Positions 16,416 to 24,846 of a stretch of 63,506 nt of DNA are shown here, one piece after another. The stretch's first letter is position 1; every line of letters starts with the position of its first letter. Source of the DNA: an uncultured Mollicutes bacterium (lineage in GTDB: Bacteria > Bacillota_I > Bacilli_A > RF39 > UBA660); NCBI GenBank assembly GCA_900543055.1, contig UQQI01000002.1:1-63506 (forward strand). The letters are read 5' to 3'. Position numbers and translations under genes: made by a program. The notes under the pieces were generated by a model. It did not search any database, had not been told where the DNA came from, and saw nothing but the letters and a program-made list of their open reading frames with translations.

Positions 16416-16853
16416 TTATTTATTATTTTCTTTAAGTAAATCTCTTATTTCTTCTAAAAGTAAAACTTCATCACTTTTCTTTACTTGTACTTCTTTTGCC
16501 TCTTTCTTTTGACCAATACTAACTAGCCTATTAAAAAACTTTAATAATAGAAATAAAACAAAAGCCATAATAAAGAAATTAATTATTGAAGTTATAAAAT
16601 CTCCATATAAAATTCTTTGACCACCATAAATCTTTAATGAACCTCCAACTTCTGCTCCACCTATTCCATTAATAAGCGGATTGATGACATCTTTTGTTAA
16701 AGCAGTGACAACATCAGAAAATGCTGCACCAATAATAACACCTACAGCCATATCCATAACATTTCCTCTCATAACAAAAGCCTTAAATTCATTTATAAAG
16801 CCTTCACTTTTTTGCTTTAGTTCGTCAACATCTACTTTTACATTTGTCTTCAT
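16416..16853 (-). CDS. mscL: Large-conductance mechanosensitive channel MscL
   Basis: MscL is a homopentameric tension-gated pore that releases solutes during osmotic downshock. The 145-residue protein has the FKAFVMRGNVMDMAVGVIIG first-helix signature, a periplasmic loop, a second helix (FFIMAFVLFLLLKFF) and a C-terminal helical bundle with EEIRDLLKE. The N-terminus carries about 15 extra residues before the usual start. The ATG at 16853 is 7 bases from GAGGTG; the longer frame is unlikely. Confidence 0.96.
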   Translation of the reverse strand: MKTNVKVDVDELKQKSEGFINEFKAFVMRGNVMDMAVGVIIGAAFSDVVTALTKDVINPLINGIGGAEVGGSLKIYGGQRILYGDFITSIINFFIMAFVLFLLLKFFNRLVSIGQKKEAKEVQVKKSDEVLLLEEIRDLLKENNK

Positions 16854-16879
16854 AATACTACACCTCACTTAAATTATAT

Positions 16880-16912
16880 CAAAAAAAGAACTAGATTAAT
16901 CATCTAATTCTT
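16880..16912 (-). terminator. Terminator overlapping the end of ftsH
   Basis: Minus-strand AAGAATTAGAT (16902-16912) encodes the last ftsH residues and pairs with ATCTAGTTCTT (16886-16896); a T7 run follows. The TAA stop lies at the loop. Confidence 0.8.
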
Positions 16913-18866
16913 TTAATAATTCAGCTTTATTCATCTTTGAAACATTCTTTATACCTTTTTCCTTAGCTATTTCTCTAAGTTTTGTAATTGACATTGACTC
17001 ATAACTATCATCTTTTTCTTCTGGCATTTTTCCATTTTCAACAAGATAATCAATTTGTTCCTTTGTTAATGTCTCATACTCAAGTAATGCTTCAGCAATT
17101 AATTTTAATAAATCTTTATTCTTAGAAATTATTTCTTTTGCTTCTTTATGACAATCATTAATAATCTTTCTCATTTCCATGTCTATTTCATTAGCAACTT
17201 CATTAGAAAAATGTTGTGGTTTATTATAATCTCTTCCTAAGAACACACTTCCACTTTGTTGTTCAAATTGTAGCGGTCCTAAATCACTCATACCATACTC
17301 AGTAACCATAGCACGTGCAATCTTAGTTGCTTTTTCAAAATCGTTATGAGCACCAGTTGTTATTTCTCCAAATGTAATTTCTTCAGCAGTTCTTCCACCA
17401 AGAAGACCAGTTATTTCTTCAAGTAAATCTGTCTTAGTTGAACATAATTTTTCTTCGCTTGGAACCATCATATTATATCCACCAGCTTGTCCACGAGGAA
17501 TTATCGTTACCTTTTGAACATCACTAGCATTTCTTAATTTAAGTCCAATAACAGCATGTCCTGCTTCATGATATGCTACTAATTTTCTATCTGCTTCACT
17601 ATATTTATGACTAGTCTTTGCAGGTCCCATTAATACTCTATCAGTAGCTTCGTCTATTTCACTCATTGTAATTTCAGATTTATTTCTTCTTACAGCAAGT
17701 AAAGCAGCCTCATTTAATAAGTTTTCAAGATCAGCTCCACTAAAACCTGGAGTTCTCTTAGCTAAGTTCTTTAATGTAATACCATCTGCTAAGATCTTGT
17801 TCTTAGCATGTACTGCAAGTATTTCTTCACGACCTTTTACATCTGGTAAGCTTACTGTAATTTGTCTATCGAATCTTCCTGGTCTTAATAATGCTGGGTC
17901 TAAAACATCTGGTCTATTAGTTGCAGCAATTATTATTATACCTTCATTTGCTCCAAAACCATCCATTTCAGTAAGTAATTGGTTAAGTGTTTGTTCACGT
18001 TCATCATGTCCTCCACCTAAACCAGTTCCTCTTTGACGACCAACTGCATCTATTTCATCGATAAAGATTAAACATGGAGCAGTTCTCTTAGCTTGTTGGA
18101 ACATATCACGAACACGGCTTGCTCCAACACCAACAAATAATTCAACAAAATCAGAACCACTTATAAAATAGAATGGAACATCAGCTTCTCCTGCAACAGC
18201 TTTAGCAAGTAAAGTTTTACCTGTTCCTGGAGGCCCCATTAATAAAACACCTTTTGGAATTCTTGCTCCTAATTTTTGAAATTTCTTAGGTGCTTTTAAG
18301 AAATCAATAAGTTCCTTAACTTCTTCTTTTTCTTCACTAAGTCCAGCTACATCCTTAAATGTAACTTTATTAGTATCACTATTCAATCTAGCACGACTTT
18401 TACCAAAATCTAATGACCCTTTGTTACTTGCCATTTGCTTATTAAAGAACCAGAAAGCAACTCCAACTAATAGTACTATTGGTAAAATATTAACTAAAAT
18501 ATATAAAAGTGATGATGAATCAGGATCTGGTACAACAGTTAACTTAAAATCTTGATTATCACTTGCTTTTACAATCTTTTTCATAACTTCATCACTTAAA
18601 GGTAAAGTAGATTCAAATGATTCATTTTTCTTATATCCTTCTAATTTACCAGATACATCATAGACATATCCACTTCCTCTAGTAACAATAGTTAATTCTG
18701 TTATTTCCTCTTTATTTAATTTTTCAATAAATTTATCATATGTTAAATCATTTACTTTTTGACCAGCAACTGTGTAAAAATAAAAAACACCTAACATAAT
18801 AACAAAAATAAATAAGTAAGGTAATAACCCTTTTTTTATAGTTTTCTTATCCATTTTTTTATTCAC
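16896..18866 (-). CDS. ftsH: Membrane AAA+ metalloprotease FtsH with a Rho_N/SAP-like C-terminus
   Basis: FtsH degrades membrane and short-lived cytosolic proteins. The 656-residue protein has two membrane segments (about 13-30 and 107-127), Walker A GPPGTGKT (about 210), Walker B LIFIDEIDAVG, the second region of homology (RPGRFDRQI) and the zinc site HEAGH (about 432). After the usual helical end (YLVENGKMPEE) there is an extra segment of about 36 residues, SITKLREIAKEKGIKN-VSKMNKAELLKEL, that matches the Rho N-terminal/SAP-like helix-turn-helix pattern known for nucleic-acid binding. I know no FtsH with this domain as standard. It follows tilS by 12 bases, as in Bacillus. Confidence 0.96.
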   Translation of the reverse strand: MNKKMDKKTIKKGLLPYLFIFVIMLGVFYFYTVAGQKVNDLTYDKFIEKLNKEEITELTIVTRGSGYVYDVSGKLEGYKKNESFESTLPLSDEVMKKIVKASDNQDFKLTVVPDPDSSSLLYILVNILPIVLLVGVAFWFFNKQMASNKGSLDFGKSRARLNSDTNKVTFKDVAGLSEEKEEVKELIDFLKAPKKFQKLGARIPKGVLLMGPPGTGKTLLAKAVAGEADVPFYFISGSDFVELFVGVGASRVRDMFQQAKRTAPCLIFIDEIDAVGRQRGTGLGGGHDEREQTLNQLLTEMDGFGANEGIIIIAATNRPDVLDPALLRPGRFDRQITVSLPDVKGREEILAVHAKNKILADGITLKNLAKRTPGFSGADLENLLNEAALLAVRRNKSEITMSEIDEATDRVLMGPAKTSHKYSEADRKLVAYHEAGHAVIGLKLRNASDVQKVTIIPRGQAGGYNMMVPSEEKLCSTKTDLLEEITGLLGGRTAEEITFGEITTGAHNDFEKATKIARAMVTEYGMSDLGPLQFEQQSGSVFLGRDYNKPQHFSNEVANEIDMEMRKIINDCHKEAKEIISKNKDLLKLIAEALLEYETLTKEQIDYLVENGKMPEEKDDSYESMSITKLREIAKEKGIKNVSKMNKAELLKELDD

Positions 18867-18878
18867 AAATTTTCCTCC

Positions 18879-20192
18879 TTAACTATATTTCAATATTATA
18901 TCATAAACATCAGATTTCTTTTTGTCAAATTTAGATTTTTTAATTCCAGGAATCCATACTACATTCCCACGTGAATCAACAACAATAGGCCAACTATCAC
19001 GCTTATCCAATGATATTTTTTTATCTATAAATATATCTTTTACTTTTTTAGTACCATTTAAACCCTTCACCTTTATCTTATCTCCAAATCTTCTGGTTCT
19101 AACAATTAAAGGTAAAGTTATCTCTGATGTATCAAGTCTACATACATTATTACTATTATCAGAATCATCAATTGTTTTTTCTATATAATGATTATTTGGT
19201 AACATAGCATAATTATCAAACTCAATCTCATAAGATGAAATAGTATCAATATTTCTATTAAGAGTAAAATAATTATATTCTTTCTTTGCTATTACATCGT
19301 TTGGTAAATTAATAAAAATATTAGCTTTTCTACTATTAATTAAAGTTATAATCAAATCGATATGTCTATCTCCAACTAATATTAAATCATCTTGATAAAA
19401 CTCACTCAACATATAGTATAGTAATTCTCTTTGAATAAATTCATCTTCTAACAAAAATTTATCAACAATTAACTTTTCTTTATCAAAAACTCTTTTTATA
19501 GCCTTATCAGTTTCCTTTTCAATAAACTTATTTGCTTCATTTAATGTGTCACTAAATTTTAAAAATTTTAAATGAACGTCTTTTTCTTCTTTTTTTAGGA
19601 ATGGTAACACATATTTTCTATATCTATTTCTGGTATACTTATCTTTATCATTTGAACTATCAACGTAATACTTAACATTATTATCAATATCATATTGATG
19701 AAGTTCTTCCTTAGTATAATGAACTAATGGTCTAACAATTTTATAAGTATCCATATCTACAACATTTTTAAAGCCACTATAACCATTTAAGTTAGACCCT
19801 CTAACTATTCTCATTAAAACAGTCTCCATTAAATCATCACCATGATGTGCAGTCATTAAGTAATTAGCGTCATATTTATGAACTAAATTTTCAAAAAAGT
19901 TATATCTTATATTTCTTGCTTCATTATGAAAATTATCATCACCATACTCTTCAATAACCATAACTTCAAATACTAAATTATTATCTATACAATATTGTTT
20001 TAAAAATTCTGCCTCTTCATAACTCTCCTTTCTAACATTATGATTTACATGAGCAATTATTAAACTTAAATTGTATTTATTTCTAATCTTTAACAGCATA
20101 TCAACAAGAGCCATTGAATCAGGTCCAGTAGAACAACCAATGACAATCTTATCATTTTGCTTAAATTTAAAGTCCTTCTCTATATTAATCAT
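18879..20192 (-). CDS. tilS: tRNA(Ile)-lysidine synthase
   Basis: TilS modifies C34 of tRNA-Ile(CAU) to lysidine so that it reads AUA, an essential step in a genome rich in ATA codons. The 437-residue protein has the PP-loop near the N-terminus (GCSTGPDSMAL, with T-G in place of the common G-G), NHNVRKES, TAHHGDDLMETVLMRI and RGSNLNGYSGF, and a C-terminal substrate domain. The ATG at 20192 lies 7 bases after GGAGG; two upstream ATGs overlap that site. The hpt gene usual between tilS and ftsH is missing. Confidence 0.95.
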   Translation of the reverse strand: MINIEKDFKFKQNDKIVIGCSTGPDSMALVDMLLKIRNKYNLSLIIAHVNHNVRKESYEEAEFLKQYCIDNNLVFEVMVIEEYGDDNFHNEARNIRYNFFENLVHKYDANYLMTAHHGDDLMETVLMRIVRGSNLNGYSGFKNVVDMDTYKIVRPLVHYTKEELHQYDIDNNVKYYVDSSNDKDKYTRNRYRKYVLPFLKKEEKDVHLKFLKFSDTLNEANKFIEKETDKAIKRVFDKEKLIVDKFLLEDEFIQRELLYYMLSEFYQDDLILVGDRHIDLIITLINSRKANIFINLPNDVIAKKEYNYFTLNRNIDTISSYEIEFDNYAMLPNNHYIEKTIDDSDNSNNVCRLDTSEITLPLIVRTRRFGDKIKVKGLNGTKKVKDIFIDKKISLDKRDSWPIVVDSRGNVVWIPGIKKSKFDKKKSDVYDIILKYS

Positions 20193-20254
20193 GGACATTC
20201 CTCCAATCAACCAATATTATAACATAGTTACACAAAAAAAAAGAAAATATATTT

Positions 20255-20554
20255 CTATTTATCTGGAATTTGCAAAATATATTCTCCATCTTTAGAATAT
20301 GAATATTTTTCCCTTGCATATCTAGCTACATAATCTGGATTTTGTAATTTTTTAGCATCTACTTGTAATTCTTCCTCTTTTTCTTTTAAACTAGTAAGTT
20401 GCTTATCAAGTTCCTTTTTCTCTTGATACTTATCAAAAATTTCAATCCAGTATCTACCAATAGAGAATGTAACGCCGAATATAACTACAAGAGATAGAAT
20501 AGCTAAAATAAAAGTCCTAAGCTTTCTCTTATTAACTTTTTTTACTTTTGTCAT
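20255..20554 (-). CDS. divIC: Septum formation initiator DivIC/FtsB-like
   Basis: The 99-residue protein has a basic N-terminus, one membrane helix (about 15-34), an extracellular coiled coil (EIFDKYQEKKELDKQLTSLK...) and the conserved end DYVARYAREKYSYSKDGEYIL typical of DivIC/FtsB. It would act in the divisome with FtsL/DivIB. Position after yabP-yabQ matches Bacillus divIC. The ATG at 20554 is chosen over a GTG three codons earlier because AGGTG lies closer to normal spacing. Confidence 0.92.
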   Translation of the reverse strand: MTKVKKVNKRKLRTFILAILSLVVIFGVTFSIGRYWIEIFDKYQEKKELDKQLTSLKEKEEELQVDAKKLQNPDYVARYAREKYSYSKDGEYILQIPDK

Positions 20555-20646
20555 CACATTCACCTACCTTTTCACCTTATATTATATATCTTTTGAAAAA
20601 CTCAATCTTAGCAAATAATTAAATTTATTACTCGTTTTACATTTAT

Positions 20647-20916
20647 TTACATCTTTTTATTAAGAAAATTATAACTAATTAAAAAACCAAATATAATTAA
20701 TAAAAGAAAATATAAATGTAAAATTCCATTATTTAAATAATTTAAAATTACAAAATATAGAATAGAAATAAATAAAAACAAAGAAATATAATATAAAATT
20801 CTTAACCTATATCTTCTTAAAATCAATAATTTATAATTAACTTTAAACATAAAAAACAAAAAAACACCAAATATAAAAGAAAAAAACATACTAATAATTT
20901 GAGTAACTAAATTCAT
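20647..20916 (-). CDS. yabQ: YabQ-like spore cortex membrane protein
   Basis: The 89-residue hydrophobic protein has three membrane segments (about 5-24, 42-60, 65-84) separated by the basic loop KLLILRRYRLRIL. Size, topology and the yabP-yabQ-divIC order match YabQ, which in Bacillus is needed for spore cortex formation in the outer forespore membrane. Its ATG overlaps the yabP stop (TAATG). It is shorter than the Bacillus protein (about 210 residues). Sequence conservation in this family is low, so the call leans on context. Confidence 0.72.
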   Translation of the reverse strand: MNLVTQIISMFFSFIFGVFLFFMFKVNYKLLILRRYRLRILYYISLFLFISILYFVILNYLNNGILHLYFLLLIIFGFLISYNFLNKKM

Positions 20917-21206
20917 TACTTAAATAACCTATTGAAAATACCATCTTCTTCTTTCTTCTTATTCTCAACAACGTAATTAATTGAATCAATAGTTCCTTTA
21001 ATAGTAACATTTCCAGCAAGTGTATCTAATTTTATAAGTTCTAAACCTTCTCCTTTAATAACCATAAATCCCATAGTTGTTTCTAAAATAAAATGTAATT
21101 TATCAAAATTATCTATTTTTTTTACACCAGTAATTACAAGCGTTTTTCTTTCAAGTAAACTAACACTATGATTATAATTATTTATTGTAGAACTTTCCTT
21201 ATCCAT
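20916..21206 (-). CDS. yabP: Sporulation protein YabP
   Basis: The 96-residue protein has the YabP/YqfC pattern: HSVSLLERKTLVITGVKKID, then F-x-L-x-T-x-G-x-(L/M)-x-I-x-G (FILETTMGFMVIKGEG, about 40-55) and a final VTIKGTIDSINYV. In Bacillus YabP is made in the mother cell and is required for cortex synthesis. It overlaps yabQ and precedes divIC, the same order as in Bacillus. Confidence 0.9.
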   Translation of the reverse strand: MDKESSTINNYNHSVSLLERKTLVITGVKKIDNFDKLHFILETTMGFMVIKGEGLELIKLDTLAGNVTIKGTIDSINYVVENKKKEEDGIFNRLFK

Positions 21207-21255
21207 ATTTGTTCCTCCTAATAATATATATGTTAAAAGGAAAAATTTTATGCAA

Positions 21256-21280
21256 GAAAAAAAGATGTAATCACATCTTA
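21256..21280 (-). terminator. Terminator overlapping the spoVG stop
   Basis: Minus-strand AAGATGT (21273-21279) pairs with ACATCTT (21262-21268), followed by T7. The TAA stop of spoVG (21278-21280) overlaps the first arm. Confidence 0.8.
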
Positions 21281-21556
21281 TTCTTCGGTAGATGGTTCAT
21301 CTTCTGCTTTTTCGTAAGCTTCTAAAATAGCTTCTTCAAACATAGCACGAACTTCAGGATTAATTGGATGAGCGATATCGCGGTATCCTCCTGTAGCTGT
21401 TTTACGACTTGGCATTGCTATAAATAAACCGTTGTCTCCTTCAATAATACGAATATCATGTACTGCAAAACTATCATCTAATAATACAGATGCAATTCCC
21501 TTCATACGAGAACTTTCCTTATCAATTTTACGTACATTTACAGATGTAATCTTCAT
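21278..21556 (-). CDS. spoVG: SpoVG regulator
   Basis: SpoVG is a small RNA/DNA-binding regulator affecting asymmetric septation and other post-exponential functions. The 92-residue product starts MKITSVNVRK and contains the family core VLLDDSFAVHDIRIIEG...GLFIAMPSRK and DIAHPINPEVR (about 62-72). An AGGGAGGAAAA site precedes the ATG. It has its own terminator and so forms a single-gene unit between veg and yabP. Confidence 0.97.
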   Translation of the reverse strand: MKITSVNVRKIDKESSRMKGIASVLLDDSFAVHDIRIIEGDNGLFIAMPSRKTATGGYRDIAHPINPEVRAMFEEAILEAYEKAEDEPSTEE

Positions 21557-21639
21557 ACGATTTTCCTCCCTCTTAAAGCGTTACCACTTTATAAGTTAAT
21601 TTTATAATATTATTTATTAAAATGCAATATATTTTAATT

Positions 21640-21852
21640 TTAACCAACTATTTTCAAGTTATTTATAAGTAAATCACTATAAGTAAAAGACAAAGTTCTA
21701 CCATCACAAGTACTTATAGTGAATATTGCTGGATATGCTTTGTCAATAAAACCTTCAAAAATTTCATTTTGATTTCTAGGTCCCTTATAAAAAAATTTTC
21801 TTTTTATACCAATATTTTTATAAATAATATTTTTCGCAATATTAATATTCAT
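21640..21852 (-). CDS. veg: Veg family protein
   Basis: The 70-residue protein has the Veg (DUF1021) pattern: G-I-K-R-K-F-x(2)-K-G-P-R-N, a Y-P-A-I-F segment (about 44-48) and a closing LSFTYSDLL. Veg stimulates biofilm formation in Bacillus subtilis by acting on the SinR pathway. Its ATG overlaps the TGA of yabG (ATGA), the same gene order as Bacillus (yabG-veg). Confidence 0.85.
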   Translation of the reverse strand: MNINIAKNIIYKNIGIKRKFFYKGPRNQNEIFEGFIDKAYPAIFTISTCDGRTLSFTYSDLLINNLKIVG

Positions 21853-22628
21853 CGTGGATACCCCACATACATAGTACCATTAGTAATTATTCCTCCAATA
21901 CCATCACTACCATATTTTGTTTTCTTAATCATATTAATTAAATCAATACTTTGATTTTTATCAGATAAAGCAACACTTGACGCTATTATTGCAGGGTCTA
22001 GAGCATGAATATTTATTCTCTTAGGACTCGACGCAAAATTAGCACCTGCTTGAATTAGTTTTTCGTAATTAGATTGACAAGCACCAGCTATTATAATTAA
22101 CTTATCTTGACTCTTTTCATATTTTCTTGCTTCTTTAATAGCCGAAATAAAATTAGATGAATTTTCATAATTATTTAAATCATTTTCATCGTGTTTTTTA
22201 GAAAAATAAGCATCGTGACCAGTAACAACAACAATATCCGGTCTATATTCCTTTATAAGGTTAACAATTTTAGAGGAAACGCTTTTTTCAGACAAAGTAA
22301 TTCCATTTGCCTTAATACCCATATTTTTATAAAATTTCATACACCTATTCAAATAATCATTATCTCCATCAATATGTAATATTTTTCCAGGTATGTAAAA
22401 ATAATTATCTCTATCCATATGAATTAAAGATAAATTTCTCTTTATTATAGAATCATCGTCATTTAAAACATTATTAACTATAGTAAGATCATCTATATCA
22501 GCATCAGCATATAAACGTAAATCAACACCTTTTAAAACTACATTTTGTTGATCTATACTAATGATTCTAAAAACAATGTCATGATTATGAGAAATACGAC
22601 TTACTAAATCACCTACTTTGAATTTCAA
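21849..22628 (-). CDS. yabG: Sporulation-specific protease YabG
   Basis: YabG (peptidase family U57) processes spore coat proteins in Bacillus and the SleC/CspBA germination proteins in Clostridioides difficile. The 259-residue product has the N-terminal KVGDLVSRISHNHDIVFRI domain and the conserved VVVTGHDAYF and IIAGACQSNYEKLIQAGANFASSP regions (catalytic Cys/His candidates near residues 136 and 184). It ends in TGA, which overlaps the veg start. It is about 30 residues shorter than the Bacillus protein. Confidence 0.93.
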   Translation of the reverse strand: MKFKVGDLVSRISHNHDIVFRIISIDQQNVVLKGVDLRLYADADIDDLTIVNNVLNDDDSIIKRNLSLIHMDRDNYFYIPGKILHIDGDNDYLNRCMKFYKNMGIKANGITLSEKSVSSKIVNLIKEYRPDIVVVTGHDAYFSKKHDENDLNNYENSSNFISAIKEARKYEKSQDKLIIIAGACQSNYEKLIQAGANFASSPKRINIHALDPAIIASSVALSDKNQSIDLINMIKKTKYGSDGIGGIITNGTMYVGYPR

Positions 22629-22672
22629 TCAATCATCTCCCATAAATTTATATGCTAAAAAAAGAAAAATAG

Positions 22673-22700
22673 AATAAAAAAAGGATTATCTATATAACCC
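22673..22700 (-). terminator. Terminator overlapping the rsmA stop
   Basis: Minus-strand GGGTTAT (22694-22700) pairs with ATAATCC (22683-22689), one G-T wobble, followed by T8. The TAA stop is part of the second arm. Confidence 0.75.
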
Positions 22701-23486
22701 ATTTGCTAAATCAATAAAAACATCTAATTGTAAATTTTCTGCTCTTATACTCAAATCATAACCATAATTATTTAAAATACTCTCAACAATATTTAAATCA
22801 TAACTTTTTAAATTGTTTTTAATTGTTTTTCTCTTAAATTGAAAAGAGTCTCTAACAATTTTTTCAAAAAAATCTAAATCAATAACTTCTCTTCTTTGCT
22901 TTTTTTCTTTAAATGATACTATTACACTATCAACTTTAGGTTCTGGTATAAACTCTCTTTTTGAAACAAAAAACTCCTTTTTTATATCATAAAAATAATT
23001 TAATAACACAGTAATCGACCCATATTCTCTAGTTCCAGGTCCAGTTGAAAATCTATCACCTACCTCTTTTTGTACCATCATTACAATTTTTTCAAAAGAT
23101 AAATGTGATTTTACCAGTTTCATAAGTATAGGTGTTGTTATATAATATGGCACATTACTAACAAAATATAATTTATTGTAATCATATTTTTCAACATCTG
23201 ATGGAATATCAGCCTCTAAAAAGTCTTGAAATAAAACATCAACATTATCAAGACCATCAAGTCTTTTAAATAACTCATCAGAAAGTTCTCTATCTATTTC
23301 ATATGCAAGAACATTCTTAGCACACAATGCAAGCTCTCTAGTCATAATTGCTCCACCTGGACCAACCTCTATAACTAAATCACTAGAATTAACACCACTT
23401 ACATCAACAATTCTTTTTACTGTATTAATATTTTTTAAAAAATTTTGTCCAAACTTCTTTTTAAATTTAACATCATACTTTTCCAT
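22686..23486 (-). CDS. rsmA: 16S rRNA dimethyladenosine transferase
   Basis: RsmA (KsgA) dimethylates two adjacent adenines in helix 45 of 16S rRNA. The 266-residue protein has KKFGQNFLKN near the start, the SAM motif VIEVGPGGAIM (about residues 33-43) and motif IV SNVPYYITTPI (about 105-115). I choose the ATG at 23486 behind GGTGA; the frame is open 35 codons further upstream, but that part overlaps the sipW gene and has no site. rnmV, which normally precedes it, is absent. Confidence 0.96.
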   Translation of the reverse strand: MEKYDVKFKKKFGQNFLKNINTVKRIVDVSGVNSSDLVIEVGPGGAIMTRELALCAKNVLAYEIDRELSDELFKRLDGLDNVDVLFQDFLEADIPSDVEKYDYNKLYFVSNVPYYITTPILMKLVKSHLSFEKIVMMVQKEVGDRFSTGPGTREYGSITVLLNYFYDIKKEFFVSKREFIPEPKVDSVIVSFKEKKQRREVIDLDFFEKIVRDSFQFKRKTIKNNLKSYDLNIVESILNNYGYDLSIRAENLQLDVFIDLANGLYR

Positions 23487-23541
23487 AAAATCACCAACTG
23501 TTCCTATTATAAAACATATCAAAAGAAAAGAAAAGAATTTA

Positions 23542-24141
23542 TTAAGACTCTCTTCTCTTTGACATAAGAACAGTAATTTTAATAGTATCATATAAAATAA
23601 CTATTCCTATAGGAATTAAAAAACAATATAAGAAATTAGAAGGTTTTGATAAAAATGAATGTACATAACCTATTTTTGGAATAACAAATAAAACTTTTCC
23701 ATAAATCTGATTAGTTGCAACAGAAGCATAATCAGCAACTGGATTATTATCACCTTTTGTAGTATAAATCGAACTGTCCTTATTAACGTTCTCTTTATTT
23801 ATAACTCTATGAGTTACTGTTAACCCTTTATAATAAGTATCGCTAGATGAAAAACTTATAATATCTCCAACCTTATATTTATCATGATCAACTCTTTTTA
23901 CAATAATAGCATCATTAATATTTATTGTTGGAACCATACTTTGTGAAACTATAATATAACCATTAAATAAAGGACTTTTATAATGTGGATTATTAGAATT
24001 AATTAAAATATCTCCGAAATAAAGACAAAAAACAAAACCAAGCACAACTATAAGGCATAAAATTGCCAATAAAAATGCTCTTAAAATAAAATGTGATAAG
24101 TACTTAATTTTATCAAAAGGATTTTCTAATCTACCTTCCAT
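23542..24141 (-). CDS. SipW-type signal peptidase I
   Basis: The 199-residue protein has an N-terminal membrane helix (about 20-42), the catalytic serine in SQSMVPT (about residue 70), a His in VTHRVI where bacterial SipS-type enzymes have Lys, the GDNNPVAD box (about 130) and a second helix near the C-terminus. Ser-His plus two helices is the ER-type (SipW) class, which in Bacillus processes TasA and TapA. The two exported paralogous proteins just upstream (24236-25434) are likely substrates or partners. The ATG at 24141 is preferred to a TTG three codons earlier that crowds AGGAG. Confidence 0.9.
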   Translation of the reverse strand: MEGRLENPFDKIKYLSHFILRAFLLAILCLIVVLGFVFCLYFGDILINSNNPHYKSPLFNGYIIVSQSMVPTININDAIIVKRVDHDKYKVGDIISFSSSDTYYKGLTVTHRVINKENVNKDSSIYTTKGDNNPVADYASVATNQIYGKVLFVIPKIGYVHSFLSKPSNFLYCFLIPIGIVILYDTIKITVLMSKRRES

Positions 24142-24210
24142 CTTTATCAACTTCTCCTATCATATTTTTATTATAATACTCAAAAAACCAAAAAACTATA
24201 AATAAAAATA

Positions 24211-24237
24211 AAAAGAAGTCAACTTTACACTTCTTTT
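24211..24237 (-). terminator. Terminator after the first exported paralogue
   Basis: Minus-strand AAAAGAAGT (24229-24237) pairs with ACTTCTTTT (24211-24219), then a T-rich tail. The stop of the gene touches the first arm. It separates this gene from sipW. Confidence 0.75.
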
Positions 24238-24838
24238 ATTTAGCCTTTCCATTAATATCAACTTCTACAGAATAACTACCATTTTGAACTAAACTGGTAT
24301 CAGCAAGCCAAATTCTTAATCTATAATTATCAGTACCAGACTTAATTTTCTTTGCTTTAGTAAGAACCATACTATCTTTTTCACTACCTAATACAGTTTT
24401 TTTCTTTAAACCTTCAAATTTTGTTGGACCAAATACTTTAGAATAAGTTCCATCACTTTCTTTTTCCAAGTAAACTCTTATATCACTATCCGAAATAGTA
24501 CTTTTACTTTTATCTCTTTTTATAGAAACTTCATATTCTACATACTTAGCTTCATCTAAATTAGCATCTACAGAAAAATCAAAATATGAACCTTCTGTAT
24601 TATCTTTTATTCCGATTAAATCAGAAGTTGGAATAGCATTCGATATACTTAAACCATCTATATTATCAGAATAGTTAAGTAAAATGTTTCCTCCTTCTTT
24701 TTTCTCAACAACAACTTCTTGCTTCTTATTACTAACAAGAACTATACCAACAGCAAGAACTATTATAAATATAGAACACACACATACTAAAATTATCCAA
24801 AAATTCTTTGATAATTTTTCTTTTCTTGAACTAGCCAT
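24236..24838 (-). CDS. Exported single-anchor protein, TasA/camelysin-like (paralogue A)
   Basis: The 200-residue protein has a basic N-terminus, one membrane segment (about 13-34, ILVCVCSIFIIVLAVGIVLV) and an outside domain of about 160 residues dominated by alternating beta-strand patterns. It shares the blocks I-P-T-S-D-L-I-G, Y-E-V-S-I-K-R, R-V-Y-L-E and Y-R-L-R-I-W-L-A-D with the next gene. Linkage to a SipW-type peptidase suggests a TasA-like surface or fibre protein. AGGAGG precedes the ATG. The family is inferred from context rather than sequence identity. Confidence 0.55.
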   Translation of the reverse strand: MASSRKEKLSKNFWIILVCVCSIFIIVLAVGIVLVSNKKQEVVVEKKEGGNILLNYSDNIDGLSISNAIPTSDLIGIKDNTEGSYFDFSVDANLDEAKYVEYEVSIKRDKSKSTISDSDIRVYLEKESDGTYSKVFGPTKFEGLKKKTVLGSEKDSMVLTKAKKIKSGTDNYRLRIWLADTSLVQNGSYSVEVDINGKAK

Positions 24839-24846
24839 ATTTCCTC

